A stretch of 64,000 bases of DNA from Flavicella sediminum (GCF_006381105.1 NZ_VDET01000015.1:61843-125842); one strand, 5' to 3'. Counted from the first letter of the stretch, positions 1 to 8,423 are shown. Program-made: numbers and translations. The notes: generated from the letters alone by a model not told the origin.

Positions 1-258
1 TACTCCATTAATTAGCAAAGGATGACACATGGGAATCAATTCCGAGGTTTTTTTAACCGCTTGTATTCCTGCAATAATAGCCGTTTGAAATACAGGTCCC
101 TTTTTTGTTTTTAAATCATTGTTCTCAAAAAGCGCAATAATTTCTTCTCCCAAAAACATACGTGCCACCGCAGTAGCCTGACGCTTGGTTATTTTTTTTT
201 CACCGACATCCACCATTTTAGGTTGGTTGTCTTTGTTTATATGTGTAAAATCACTCAC
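1..258 (-). CDS. moaC: Cyclic pyranopterin monophosphate synthase MoaC (partial, C-terminus outside window)
   Basis: MoaC converts the MoaA product to cyclic pyranopterin monophosphate in molybdenum-cofactor synthesis in the cytoplasm. The 86 visible codons read MSDFTHINKDNQPKMVDVGE at the start, then a KKGPVFQTAIIAGIQAVKKT block and ELIPMCHPLLINGV. These match the MoaC N-terminal half, including the conserved MVDV and the LIPxCHP motif. The reading frame starts with GTG at 258 because no ATG lies upstream in frame, and it is cut by the left edge of the window. It is the last visible gene of a minus-strand cofactor cluster with moeA and moaA, 38 bp after a four-helix-bundle gene. The product assignment is firm and the start codon is likely but not proven. 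Confidence 0.9.
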   Translation of the reverse strand, partial: MSDFTHINKDNQPKMVDVGEKKITKRQATAVARMFLGEEIIALFENNDLKTKKGPVFQTAIIAGIQAVKKTSELIPMCHPLLINGV

Positions 259-261
259 TAC

Positions 262-300
262 TTTCGTTTTAGTTTTCAGTTTTCAGTGCTGAGTTTTTAA
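262..300. repeat. Short AT-rich direct repeats beside the four-helix-bundle gene
   Basis: The 38 bp between moaC and the four-helix-bundle gene contain repeated TTTTCAGT/GTTTTCAG units followed by GCTGAGTTTTT. Related ACTCAAAACT and AAAACTTAAAACT strings lie on the other side of the gene, near 665-695. Similar GAGTTTTGAGTGTTGAGT strings reappear near 63.9 kb. I see the motifs directly. That they mark a recurring cassette boundary is an inference. Confidence 0.4.
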
Positions 301-650
301 TTATTCAAATTCTGTTGCGTTGTTTTAACTATTGCCGTCAGCATTCGTATTAATTCATCTATATCCAATAATAAATGATCTACTTTCAACCTTGTCAATT
401 CACTGTCATTTAATAATCGTAACCAATATTTAGTTTCTCTAGCTTCTTTAGATAAAATTGACATTTTTGCAATAAAATCTTTTTTACTCTGCCCCGCCAA
501 AGCTTCTTCTATATTCGCTCCAATCGAAGTGCCACTTCTTAAAAGCTGTTTCGATAAAACAAATTCTTTTTCTACTAGTAATTCTTTATATAAAGAAATT
601 ATGCCTAACGAAAACTTGTAACTTTTAGTTTTAATAATACTTTCTTTCAT
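297..650 (-). CDS. Four-helix bundle protein (23S rRNA intervening-sequence/IVP family)
   Basis: This 117-residue protein matches the family known as four helix bundle proteins or S23/IVP proteins, which were first found encoded inside intervening sequences of 23S rRNA genes. Visible hallmarks are an early KSYKFSLGII segment, the LRSGTSIGANIEEA block in the middle and the KEARETKYWLRLL helix. All of it is predicted helical, with no catalytic motif and no signal peptide. The molecular function is unknown. It sits between moeA and moaC in the same orientation and is flanked by short AT-rich repeats. It therefore looks like a cassette inserted in the molybdenum-cofactor cluster and not a cofactor gene. 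Confidence 0.85.
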   Translation of the reverse strand: MKESIIKTKSYKFSLGIISLYKELLVEKEFVLSKQLLRSGTSIGANIEEALAGQSKKDFIAKMSILSKEARETKYWLRLLNDSELTRLKVDHLLLDIDELIRMLTAIVKTTQQNLNN

Positions 651-691
651 AGCTTTTTTTTAACTCAAAACTAATAATTAAAAACTTAAAA

Positions 692-1927
692 CTATCTATA
701 ACGTAATATCGGAAAAGCTTCTCCTTTTTTAAATTCGTTTCTATCTTCAGGCAATTCAATAAAGGCATCTGCTTCCACTAAATTAGCTAAATCTCCAGAG
801 CCATTTCCTGTCTGCGGAACGGCAATTAAAACGCCATTTTCTTGTAACAGTTTTACTTGTAAGAAATAGGTCATAGAAGGTTTAAAAGCAAAATCTTCAC
901 TCAACTTAGCAATCGGCAAATCTAGAGACATGCCCATTGATTTTTTATACCAAGGATAAAAATATTTTAAACAATTTACATAGGTAGAAACAGGATTCCC
1001 TGGAAAGGCAAAAACAACCGTTTGTTTTTTAGACGTATTCTTATCTTCTTCTAATTCACTCGTACTTAAAACAGCACTGCGTCCGAACCAAAAAGGTTTG
1101 CCAGGTCTTTGTTTTACCTTATGAAATAATTTCTCAACACCTAGTTCATTTAGCACCTCTGGGATATAATCGAACTTTCCTTTGCTTACTGCACCACTAA
1201 AAAGTAGCGTGTCATAATTCTTTAAAAACTGACTGATATTTTCCTTTAAACTCTCCTTATCATCTGGCAAATGTGCCGTGTCTGCTTTTATTTGCAAAAC
1301 CGACAATAAAGAAACAAGACTAAATACATTACTTCTTCGAATTTGATGTTCTAGCGGGACTTCATCAACCCCTACCAATTCATTTCCTGTAGAAATAATC
1401 ATTACTTTTGGCTGTCTCAAAACCTTTACATACGATTTTCCTACGGTTGCCAAAACACCAATTTCAGCCGCGGTAATACACGTATTTTCATGAATTAAAA
1501 TATCATTTATTTTTCTATCTTTTCCTTTGACATGTATATTTTGAAGTGACACGACGGAACTTACGCTCACCGTAGCCATTCCATTTTCAATAGCAATCAA
1601 CTCATAGGGAATGACAGCATCTGTGTTTTTTGGAAGAACCGCACCTGTCATAACTTCCAAACAATTTTCGAAATTTTCTAAAGTCATTTGTGGACTCCCA
1701 GCTGCCTGAACACCTTCAATTAAAAAACTTCTTTTACCGTTTTCAAAAGCAGCCGCAGAAATAGCAATTCCATCCATGCAAACTCTATCAAAGGGAGGAA
1801 AATCTCTATCGGCAACAATCGTTTCTTTTAAAACCTTGCCCAACGATTCTATAAAGGGTACCGTATCCACCCCAAAATATTGAGATTGACCAACAATAAT
1901 GTCATAAGCTTCATCTACCGTAATCAT
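692..1927 (-). CDS. moeA: Molybdopterin molybdenumtransferase MoeA
   Basis: MoeA inserts molybdate into adenylylated molybdopterin to give the active cofactor. The 411 residues have the family's length and order: an N-terminal region with FPPFDRVCMDGIA (about residue 43 on), a PVxVMTGAVLPKNTDAVIPYE-type segment in the middle, the central STGNEL motif after PKVMI, the SGAVSKGKFDYI loop, and a C-terminal FAFPGNPVSTYVNCL segment. The 41 bp to the four-helix-bundle gene and 6 bp to the upstream membrane protein suggest co-transcription with moaA. SGAVSKG replaces the more common SGG.SxG. This is also seen in other Bacteroidota as far as I recall, so I do not regard it as a defect. Confidence 0.95.
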   Translation of the reverse strand: MITVDEAYDIIVGQSQYFGVDTVPFIESLGKVLKETIVADRDFPPFDRVCMDGIAISAAAFENGKRSFLIEGVQAAGSPQMTLENFENCLEVMTGAVLPKNTDAVIPYELIAIENGMATVSVSSVVSLQNIHVKGKDRKINDILIHENTCITAAEIGVLATVGKSYVKVLRQPKVMIISTGNELVGVDEVPLEHQIRRSNVFSLVSLLSVLQIKADTAHLPDDKESLKENISQFLKNYDTLLFSGAVSKGKFDYIPEVLNELGVEKLFHKVKQRPGKPFWFGRSAVLSTSELEEDKNTSKKQTVVFAFPGNPVSTYVNCLKYFYPWYKKSMGMSLDLPIAKLSEDFAFKPSMTYFLQVKLLQENGVLIAVPQTGNGSGDLANLVEADAFIELPEDRNEFKKGEAFPILRYR

Positions 1928-1933
1928 GTACTT

Positions 1934-2395
1934 TTATTTTTTTGGCAATCTACTTACCATTATTTTCAAAATTGACAAACCATAAGCCATCATCAAGGTT
2001 TGATAAAAAGTCCAAAAGAATATATTTCGAAACGTCAATTCAAAGGCATCTTTTGCTTCACCAAAAAAAGCCACATCTACATCGCCTGAAGTATGCTTCC
2101 AAAACTTAAAGCCCACTACAAAAATGAAGATGGTAATTGCGAAATTCAACAAACCAAAAAATATTTTTTGAGCTATGGTTTTCCCTTCTGCAAAAGAAAA
2201 TTTAATATAATGTAGGTTTAAATACAAGAATAAAAACAATACGGGAAATACAATTGGCACCGGTAAGTAATAATTTCCTGCAACTCCTTTCAATTGCAAT
2301 ATTTTTGTCAGGTCGAAATCCGAAATAATAAGCATAGACATTACTGAAACGATTAGCAATGCAATTATTTTTCGGTTGGTTCTTTTATAAATCAT
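1934..2395 (-). CDS. Small multi-span membrane protein of unknown function
   Basis: I do not recognise the family. The 153-residue protein has about four hydrophobic segments: residues near 10-26 (IIALLIVSVMSMLII), 45-62, 78-98 (FFGLLNFAITIFIFVVGF) and 125-147. It has no cysteine-rich or catalytic motif. It lies 6 bp upstream of moeA and 12 bp downstream of moaA in the same direction, so it is almost certainly part of the same transcript. The position suggests a role connected with molybdenum-cofactor synthesis or molybdate handling, but the sequence itself gives no support for transport. Confidence 0.75.
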   Translation of the reverse strand: MIYKRTNRKIIALLIVSVMSMLIISDFDLTKILQLKGVAGNYYLPVPIVFPVLFLFLYLNLHYIKFSFAEGKTIAQKIFFGLLNFAITIFIFVVGFKFWKHTSGDVDVAFFGEAKDAFELTFRNIFFWTFYQTLMMAYGLSILKIMVSRLPKK

Positions 2396-2407
2396 AGGTT
2401 TTTATAT

Positions 2408-3409
2408 TTAGCCTCCGATAGAAGACATGCTCTCTGAAACATTTTTATTTTTCTTTCTATTGGCTTCGGCCACAAAACCATCTTTTGGCTTTTTAGAAAC
2501 TAGATCGATAAATAGTTGTTTCAATTCTTCGTTACTTGCTCCGTTTCTTATAAAATCGCGAATACTGTACACCCCTTCATCAAAAAGACAATTTTTTAAC
2601 TGTCCTGTAGAAGTCAATCTAATTCTATTGCAATCAGAACAAATAGTTCTTGTATAGGCCGGAATAATTCCAACAATTCCTTTTGCTCCTTCTAATTTAA
2701 AAAGACGTGAGGTTGATGATTTTACCAAAGGAAGTGTTTCAATGTTTGGATAGCCTGTTTTTATTTCGCCTAAAATTTTGGTATAATTCCAAACTTCATC
2801 CATGGCTCTTTTTCCAACACCGTTAAAAGGCATTTCTTCAATAAAACGAACTTCTATATTTCTATCTTTTGTCAATGCCACAAAATCGTTAATTTCATCG
2901 GTATTAACTCCCGACTGCACCACGACATTTAATTTTAATTTCAAACCACTTTTTTCTAGCAGTTCAAAAGTGTTCCATACTTCATCAAAAACATCTCTTC
3001 GCGTAATTTTTGCAAATTTTTCAGGACTCAAACTATCTAAGCTCAAGTTAACAGTTTTCACTTTAAATTTTGAAAGCTCTTCAACATGTTTTGCTATTCC
3101 AGCACCGTTGGTGGTTATATTTATTTCATCCAACAAATCGTTGTAAGACATCATTTTTATAAAACCCATCAAATCTTTACGCACAAAAGGTTCCCCCCCC
3201 GTTAAACGCACCTTATTCACTCCTAGCTCTGTCAAAACACGAGTTATTCGGTACATTTCTTTAAAAGTCAGTAATTCTTTTCGCTCTACAATATTTGCTC
3301 CAGCAGCAGGCATGCAATACGTACAACGCAAGTTACAACGGTCGGTAACCGCCAATCGCATATAGGTTATTTGCCTACCAAAAGAATCAACTAACTTGTT
3401 CATATTCAT
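2408..3409 (-). CDS. moaA: GTP 3',8-cyclase MoaA (radical SAM)
   Basis: MoaA is the radical-SAM enzyme that rearranges GTP in the first step of molybdenum-cofactor synthesis. The N-terminal cluster motif CNLRCTYC (CxxxCxxC) is present at about residues 25-32. It is followed by the SAM-binding VRLTGGEP segment and a C-terminal second cluster site, CSDCNRIRL plus a later C in LKNCLF. The protein ends in SSIGG, the double glycine tail needed for activity in the family. Length (333) is normal. It heads the moaA-membrane protein-moeA-IVP-moaC run. Its partner moaC is at the window edge. Confidence 0.97.
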   Translation of the reverse strand: MNMNKLVDSFGRQITYMRLAVTDRCNLRCTYCMPAAGANIVERKELLTFKEMYRITRVLTELGVNKVRLTGGEPFVRKDLMGFIKMMSYNDLLDEINITTNGAGIAKHVEELSKFKVKTVNLSLDSLSPEKFAKITRRDVFDEVWNTFELLEKSGLKLKLNVVVQSGVNTDEINDFVALTKDRNIEVRFIEEMPFNGVGKRAMDEVWNYTKILGEIKTGYPNIETLPLVKSSTSRLFKLEGAKGIVGIIPAYTRTICSDCNRIRLTSTGQLKNCLFDEGVYSIRDFIRNGASNEELKQLFIDLVSKKPKDGFVAEANRKKNKNVSESMSSIGG

Positions 3410-3550
3410 GTGAATTTTATAGCTTGTAAAGTTCCAACAAAAAGGCGTAAGAACAAAATATCTAGTAGCTTAAACTAGGATATGTATCAACTTCTATGAA
3501 GTTCCTAAAAGAAGCCCCTAATTATTATTCACTAAGAAAAAGTCCTGCAA

Positions 3551-4792
3551 CTATAAGCTCTTTTTCATATAAGAAACAATACTATCTGAAGCACCCGTAC
3601 TTGATTTTATAAAATCATCAGAAGCTTGACCTCTAATTTTTCTAAGTTCCGTGTTTTTCTTTAGCAACAACAACTCTTCCGAAAGTTGCTCAGCCCCTGA
3701 AGTCGCAACGCAAGCTCCGACTTTTATCAAATCTGAAGCCTCTTTAAATTTTTTATAATTTGGACCTATTACAATAGGCACTCCAAAAGTAGCAGGTTCC
3801 AATACGTTGTGTATACCACTTTTTGTATAGCCACCACCAACATAAGCCACATCGGCAATGCTATATATTTTGGTAAGTATACCAATAGTATCAATGATAA
3901 AGACTTGGTAATTTTTCAACTCTTTATTTTTCATTTCAGAATAAAGCACCACTTTCTTTTCAATACGTTTTTGCAAAGCATTAATTTCTTCTGCTTTTAT
4001 ATTATGCGGAGCAATGATAAACTTCTCGTCGGCACCCGCATGTGTATTGATATAAGCTACCAAATTGACTTCGTCTTCTTTCCAAGTACTTCCCGCAACT
4101 ACCGTATAAGAATCGGCCTTAAACTCATTGATGAATTTTAACGAATTGTCTCTTTTCAGGATATCTGCTACTCTATCAAAACGCGTATCACCGCTAATGG
4201 TGTGATTTTCAAAACCAATAGTTTTCAGCAAATTAGATGAGTTTTCATCTTGAACAAAGAAATGAGAAAAGGTATGTAAATGATTTCGCATCCATTTTCC
4301 GTAAGACTTAAAGAAAATTTGGTTGGATCTGAAAATACCAGAAACCAAAAACGTAGGGATATTTCGTTTGTTTAATGCAGACAAATAATTTGGCCAAAAT
4401 TCATATTTGATAAAAACAGCTAATTTTGGTTGCACACATTTAAAAAAACGATGGACATTCCTTTTTGTGTCCAAAGGCAAATAACAAACAAAATCTGCTT
4501 TTTCATAATCTTTTCTTACCTCATAACCAGAAGGAGAAAAAAAAGTCAATAGTATTTTATACTTCGGAAAATCTTGCTTTATTTTTTCAATAACCGGCCG
4601 TCCTTGCTCAAATTCACCTAAAGAAGCTGCGTGAAACCAAAGCACTTCATCTTCTTTTTGAAACGCTTTTTCTAAGTCGGCAAAAACATGCTTCCTGCCT
4701 TTAACAAAAAGTCCGATTTTATACTGAAACGGGGCTACAACCCGAAGGACAAAGCTAGAAATAAATACGAATATGGAATACAAGTGTTGCAT
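3551..4792 (-). CDS. waaA: 3-deoxy-D-manno-octulosonic acid transferase WaaA (KdtA)
   Basis: This GT30 glycosyltransferase adds Kdo to lipid A precursor at the inner face of the cytoplasmic membrane. An N-terminal hydrophobic anchor (about residues 5-22) is followed by FHAASLGEFEQGRPVIE, the family's N-terminal donor/acceptor motif. Further on are the conserved PKLAVFIKYEFWPN stretch, VAGSTWKEDE, and a C-terminal YVGGGYTKSGIHNVLEPA nucleotide-sugar binding motif. The length of 413 is typical. It stands alone between the rpmA terminator and moaA with 140-160 bp on each side, so it is probably its own transcription unit. Confidence 0.95.
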   Translation of the reverse strand: MQHLYSIFVFISSFVLRVVAPFQYKIGLFVKGRKHVFADLEKAFQKEDEVLWFHAASLGEFEQGRPVIEKIKQDFPKYKILLTFFSPSGYEVRKDYEKADFVCYLPLDTKRNVHRFFKCVQPKLAVFIKYEFWPNYLSALNKRNIPTFLVSGIFRSNQIFFKSYGKWMRNHLHTFSHFFVQDENSSNLLKTIGFENHTISGDTRFDRVADILKRDNSLKFINEFKADSYTVVAGSTWKEDEVNLVAYINTHAGADEKFIIAPHNIKAEEINALQKRIEKKVVLYSEMKNKELKNYQVFIIDTIGILTKIYSIADVAYVGGGYTKSGIHNVLEPATFGVPIVIGPNYKKFKEASDLIKVGACVATSGAEQLSEELLLLKKNTELRKIRGQASDDFIKSSTGASDSIVSYMKKSL

Positions 4793-4895
4793 GCAGTAAA
4801 TGTAACAAAATAGTTTATTAGAAGTACTTTAAAAAGCAGTAAGTAACTTGAACTTATCAACTTCAAAAATAAAATTTACTATAATTAGAAACAAG

Positions 4896-4926
4896 AAAAC
4901 TCCCTACCGATATGGAAGGGAGTTTT
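4896..4926 (-). terminator. Rho-independent terminator after rplU-rpmA
   Basis: On the minus strand AAAACTCCCT pairs with AGGGAGTTTT (10-bp perfect stem, 11-nt loop), followed by CTTGTTT. It lies 23 bp after the rpmA stop codon and separates the ribosomal-protein operon from waaA. Confidence 0.8.
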
Positions 4927-4948
4927 AAGATTGTAAAAATCTTATTTC

Positions 4949-5209
4949 TTAAGCTTCAAACGCTTCAATAGAAACATAAGACTTATTGTCTCTTTTCTTT
5001 TGGAATTTTACAACTCCATCAACTTTAGCGTGTAAAGTATGATCTTTACCCATATAAACGTTTTCACCTGGGTAATGTTTAGTTCCTCTTTGACGGATAA
5101 GGATATTTCCTGCTATTGCAGCTTGACCACCAAATATTTTTACTCCTAGTCGTTTCGATTCTGATTCTCTACCATTCTTCGAACTACCTACACCTTTTTT
5201 ATGTGCCAT
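4949..5209 (-). CDS. rpmA: 50S ribosomal protein L27
   Basis: L27 is a large-subunit protein whose N-terminal tail reaches the peptidyl-transferase centre. The 86 residues start with [20 protein letters not shown], the typical N-terminus of bacteria that do not process L27, followed by [23 protein letters not shown]. It follows rplU by 49 bp in the universal rplU-rpmA order and is closed by a strong terminator. Confidence 0.98.
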   Translation of the reverse strand: MAHKKGVGSSKNGRESESKRLGVKIFGGQAAIAGNILIRQRGTKHYPGENVYMGKDHTLHAKVDGVVKFQKKRDNKSYVSIEAFEA

Positions 5210-5258
5210 AATTTTTAGGTTTTAATTCCTATATAGTATCAATAGGTATATTAATATT

Positions 5259-5696
5259 TTATTTTTCTTCTTTTTTAGCTGCTGCCTTTTTTGGAGCTGC
5301 TTTTTTAGCTGGAGCCTTTTTTGCTGGAGCTTCTGCATCATCTGCTGCTACTGCTTTTTTAGCTGCTGCTTTTTTCTTAGTACCACCTGCAGTAATACCT
5401 TCGATTTGGATTTCAGTTAAGAACTGACGGTGTCCGTTCTTTTTCTTGTATCCTTTTCTACGTTTCTTTTTGAAAACGATTACTTTATCACCTTTTAAGT
5501 GACCTAGAATTTTAGCTGTTACTTTAGCTCCTTCTATAGCTGGGGCGCCAATAGTTACATTTTCACCTTCTCCTACTAAAAGAACATTGTCAAAAGTTAC
5601 TTTTGATCCTTCTTCAGACTGTAAACGGTGAACGTAAACCTTTTGGTCTTTCGCTACTTTAAACTGCTGCCCTGCTATCTCTACAATTGCGTACAT
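5259..5696 (-). CDS. rplU: 50S ribosomal protein L21 with lysine/alanine-rich C-terminal tail
   Basis: Residues 1-100 are a standard L21: MYAIVEIAGQQFKVAKDQ at the start and VFKKKRRKGYKKKNGHRQ, the rRNA-binding loop, near residue 75-95. The last 40 or so residues are an extension built from KKAAAKKA and APAKKAP units. Many flavobacterial L21 proteins carry such a tail and it probably contacts rRNA or is disordered. The gene is first in the rplU-rpmA operon with a good Bacteroidota promoter about 40 bp upstream. Confidence 0.97.
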   Translation of the reverse strand: MYAIVEIAGQQFKVAKDQKVYVHRLQSEEGSKVTFDNVLLVGEGENVTIGAPAIEGAKVTAKILGHLKGDKVIVFKKKRRKGYKKKNGHRQFLTEIQIEGITAGGTKKKAAAKKAVAADDAEAPAKKAPAKKAAPKKAAAKKEEK

Positions 5697-5735
5697 ATGT
5701 TTATGATTTAATTTTTTGTTTTGTTTAAAACGAGT

Positions 5736-5766
5736 GCAAATATACTTCTTTTTAATAAATAAACAA
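5736..5766 (-). promoter_or_regulatory. Bacteroidota-type promoter for rplU-rpmA
   Basis: Read on the minus strand, TTG (5766-5764) is followed by exactly 19 bases and then TATATTTGC (5744-5736). This fits the -33 TTG and -7 TAnnTTTG consensus of the Bacteroidota primary sigma factor. Transcription would start about 30 bases before the rplU ATG. Confidence 0.75.
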
Positions 5767-5860
5767 GAGCTTATTTTTACTTTATTTTTATTCCTACACC
5801 GCTTTCACTTTTCCTAACTAGACTCCTTTTTATATATTTACAGAAATAGATGCTTTATAC

Positions 5861-6541
5861 ATGAAAACAACTTTCAATTTTCTACTACTCTTCCTTTTAA
5901 GTTTCGGACCAACAAATAGCCATGCACAAAAGGACAACACAACTATAAAGCAGGTCCTGGACAAGTATTTTGAAGCAATTGGTGGCAAACAAAAAGCACT
6001 ACAAGTAACAAGCTTCACATCAGAGTCAAAGTGTTTGTACAACGATAACGAATTTCTCTTTATTCAAAAATCGATGCTCCCAAATAGTTTTCTTCAAGAA
6101 ATACGACTGTCAGATAAAATTATTTCCAAATTAGTTTTTAATGGCAAAACAGCACATAGAATACACAACCGCCAAAGAATAAAAGTGCAAACAAAAGAAC
6201 TAAACAACTTTAAAAAGACAAGTGCAATTTTCCCTGAGTTTTCTTATTACAAAAACGCCAAATATTTAGGTATTGAGTATTTAAAAGAAAAAGCATACCA
6301 TGTGGTCAAAACCGTTTCTAAAAAAATATACTACGACCGAGAGACTGGACTTAAAACACTATCGAAAACAAAATTAGACGCGAATGCGAATGAACAAAAA
6401 ATTCACTTTTCAAAATATATCGCTATTGAAGGACTTAAATTCCCATCTAAATTTTCTTTTAGCATTGGAGAAGCTCAATTGGATTTTCAAACCTATCTTT
6501 TAACGTTAAATAGAGATGTGACTGAAAATGATTTTAAGTAG
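5861..6541 (+). CDS. Secreted LolA-fold-like protein of unknown function
   Basis: The 226-residue product has a clear signal peptide (hydrophobic 5-17, cleavage near SHAQ, residues 20-23). The mature part begins with a KQVLDKYFEAIGGKQK helix and continues as a series of beta strands. This pattern is common in Bacteroidota periplasmic proteins related to LolA/outer-membrane lipoprotein-sorting proteins. I assign only the fold type, from the IGG helix followed by repeated strand pairs, and no substrate. It is convergent with the EamA gene and overlaps it by 8 bp. No operon partner is visible. Confidence 0.7.
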   Translation: MKTTFNFLLLFLLSFGPTNSHAQKDNTTIKQVLDKYFEAIGGKQKALQVTSFTSESKCLYNDNEFLFIQKSMLPNSFLQEIRLSDKIISKLVFNGKTAHRIHNRQRIKVQTKELNNFKKTSAIFPEFSYYKNAKYLGIEYLKEKAYHVVKTVSKKIYYDRETGLKTLSKTKLDANANEQKIHFSKYIAIEGLKFPSKFSFSIGEAQLDFQTYLLTLNRDVTENDFK

Positions 6542-7421
6542 CTTTTTTATTCACTAAGAATACACCTAAAAAGATAACCCCTATGGAAAAAAATTGATAC
6601 AGCGACAAACGTTCTCCATCTAACACTCCCCAAGCAACGGCAACCACTGTAATTAAATAAGTAATAGAAGAGGAAAATATAGGAGAAGATATTTGCACCA
6701 ATTTGTTAAACAACACTTTGGCAATTGTGGTTCCAAGAAGCGCTAACAAAACAATATAACCAAAGGACTCTTGTACCAGCTCATTCGAAAAATCTACTTC
6801 AAAAAAACCTGAAAAACACAATATTACAAAAGCCGGTGGTATCAACAAGGTAAAACTTCCTGCCGTAATACTCAAAGCATCAATATCCAATAATTTACTT
6901 TTTACAATATTCATTCCCAAGGCATAACCTATAGAGGCTATAAAAATCAAAAGAGCATAGGCATAATTCTGCTCCGGATTTACCTGCATTCCATAAGCAA
7001 TCAACATTAGTGTTCCTAGCAAACCAACAAACACCCCCACTATTTGTTTCTTTTGAAACACAAAATTAAAAAACAACGCCCCCAACAACATGGTAATTAA
7101 AGGCGTTAAGGAATTTAATATTGCCGATACGGAACTGTCTATTTCATGAATTGCAAATGCAAAAAAGAAAGCAGGAAAAAAACTAGCTATAAAACCAACC
7201 TGAGCAATTGGCATCCAGTGTTTCTTTTTAATTTTCAACACCTTCTTATAACTGAATGCTAACAAAACAAATCCCGCAACCAGAATTCGCAAAGCTCCTA
7301 TTTGTATTGGAGAAAGACCTAACAATGCTTTTTTCATTAAAATAAAAGAACTTCCCCACATCAGCGAAAGTACTATTAAATACAACCATTTATTTTCTTT
7401 CATTTTCAACTTATTAGACAT
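6534..7421 (-). CDS. EamA-family (DMT) inner-membrane transporter
   Basis: This 295-residue protein has ten hydrophobic segments arranged as two five-helix EamA repeats. The first begins LYLIVLSLMWGSSFILMKKALLG and the second begins YALLIFIASIGYALGMNIV. The WGSSF motif at the start of helix 1 and the short loops are typical of drug/metabolite exporters. The substrate cannot be told. The ATG at 7421 gives MSNKLKMKENKW, and an internal methionine at residue 7 is an alternative start. It is convergent with the upstream secreted-protein gene and divergent from the HMA lipoprotein. Confidence 0.9.
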   Translation of the reverse strand: MSNKLKMKENKWLYLIVLSLMWGSSFILMKKALLGLSPIQIGALRILVAGFVLLAFSYKKVLKIKKKHWMPIAQVGFIASFFPAFFFAFAIHEIDSSVSAILNSLTPLITMLLGALFFNFVFQKKQIVGVFVGLLGTLMLIAYGMQVNPEQNYAYALLIFIASIGYALGMNIVKSKLLDIDALSITAGSFTLLIPPAFVILCFSGFFEVDFSNELVQESFGYIVLLALLGTTIAKVLFNKLVQISSPIFSSSITYLITVVAVAWGVLDGERLSLYQFFSIGVIFLGVFLVNKKAT

Positions 7422-7511
7422 TGTTAAGGATTGTACAAAAATGAATGATTTTTCCGAATAATTAGATTAATCTACATAAATTTGTCCTATACTATTATAA
7501 ACCTTTTCCTT

Positions 7512-8372
7512 ATGAAATTAAGATATCTATTCCTTGCCTGCCTAACTGTACTTATATTGACAGTTGCTTGTAAAGACAATTCAAAAAACAACGCAAAAGA
7601 AGGTGCTACAAAAACGGAAGCATCGTATAAAACAGCCAACATTCAAATAGACGGAATGACTTGTGAAATAGGCTGTGCAAAAACTATTGAATCTAAATTA
7701 TCAAAAACAGCAGGTATTGCTTCTGCTAAAGTTAATTTTGAAGCAAAATCGGGACAATTTACTTTTGACGAGAATACCATTTCTAAAGAAGAATTGATCA
7801 AAACAATTACTGCTATAGGTGGTGGTGAATTATACACTGCTAAAATAACAAGCATTGAAGAAGGTAATAGCACTTGCAAAACAAAAACCGCTTGCTGCAG
7901 TGCAGATGGAAAAACCTGCACTATGAAATGCAGTGCTGATTGCACTAAAAAAGATTGTGAAAAATGTGCTGCTAAACAAGAAGCTTGCAAAACCAAATGT
8001 GCTACCGATAAAATGGCCTGTTGTAAAAGCGAAAAAAAATGTGACACAAAAAAAGCTTGTTCTAGTAAAGATGCAAAAACATGCTCCATGAAATGCAGTG
8101 CTGACTGTACTAAAAAAGACTGTGAAAAATGTGCTGCCAAACAAGAAGCTTGCAAAACCAAATGTGCTACCGACAAAATGGCCAGTTGTAAAAGCGAAAA
8201 AAAATGCGACACAAAAAAAGCTTGTTGCAGTAAAGACGCAAAAACATGCACCATAAAATGCAGTGCTGACTGTACTAAAAAAGACTGTGAAAAATGTGCT
8301 GCTAAGCAAGAAGCTTGTAAAACAAAATGCGCTTCTGAAAAAAAAGCGTGTTGCAAAGACGCTAAAAAATAA
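7512..8372 (+). CDS. HMA-domain lipoprotein with cysteine-rich triple tandem repeat (metal binding)
   Basis: The 286-residue product starts at the ATG at 7512, preferred over an upstream ATG at 7482 because it gives a compact lipoprotein signal ending in TVAC (Cys20). Residues about 42-110 are a heavy-metal-associated domain with MTCEIGC (Cys51, Cys55), a C-x3-C variant of the metal-binding loop. From residue 127 on, three units of 55 residues follow, each with about 12 cysteines in CC, KC and DC pairs (for example CSADCTKKDCEKC). The third unit is cut short by the stop. Such cysteine density is metallothionein-like and suggests capture of soft metals (copper, zinc, cadmium or silver) in the periplasm. 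The metal is unknown. A terminator follows at 8393-8423. Confidence 0.85.
   Translation: MKLRYLFLACLTVLILTVACKDNSKNNAKEGATKTEASYKTANIQIDGMTCEIGCAKTIESKLSKTAGIASAKVNFEAKSGQFTFDENTISKEELIKTITAIGGGELYTAKITSIEEGNSTCKTKTACCSADGKTCTMKCSADCTKKDCEKCAAKQEACKTKCATDKMACCKSEKKCDTKKACSSKDAKTCSMKCSADCTKKDCEKCAAKQEACKTKCATDKMASCKSEKKCDTKKACCSKDAKTCTIKCSADCTKKDCEKCAAKQEACKTKCASEKKACCKDAKK
7890..8372 (+). repeat. 165-bp in-frame tandem repeat, just under three copies
   Basis: Units begin at 7890, 8055 and 8220, each 165 bp (55 codons) and each opening with GCTTGTT or GCTTGCT. Unit 3 is truncated by the stop codon. The copies differ at a few positions (for example CC to SS in unit 2), so copy number has probably changed by recombination within the gene. 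Confidence 0.9.
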
Positions 8373-8392
8373 TCAGAACACATCCTGTTAAG

Positions 8393-8423
8393 AAATCCAC
8401 TTGTAAAATTTACAAGTGGATTT
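8393..8423 (+). terminator. Rho-independent terminator after the HMA lipoprotein gene
   Basis: AAATCCACTTGTA pairs with TACAAGTGGATTT (13-bp stem, short AAAATT loop) and runs into TTTTTGATTTT. It lies 20 bp after the stop codon. Confidence 0.85.

Noticed and set aside
2427..3146. Plus-strand open frames opposite moaA
   Set aside because: They are antisense shadows of a well-conserved gene, with no similarity or start signals of their own.
7890..8372. Possible CRISPR-like array
   Set aside because: The repeats are 165 bp, contiguous, in frame and without spacers, so they are an intragenic tandem repeat.
7643..8383. Long minus-strand open frames (246 and 159 codons) opposite the cysteine-rich repeat gene
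   Set aside because: They arise from the repeated codons of the real plus-strand gene, lack start context, and their products are low-complexity mirror images of the repeats.
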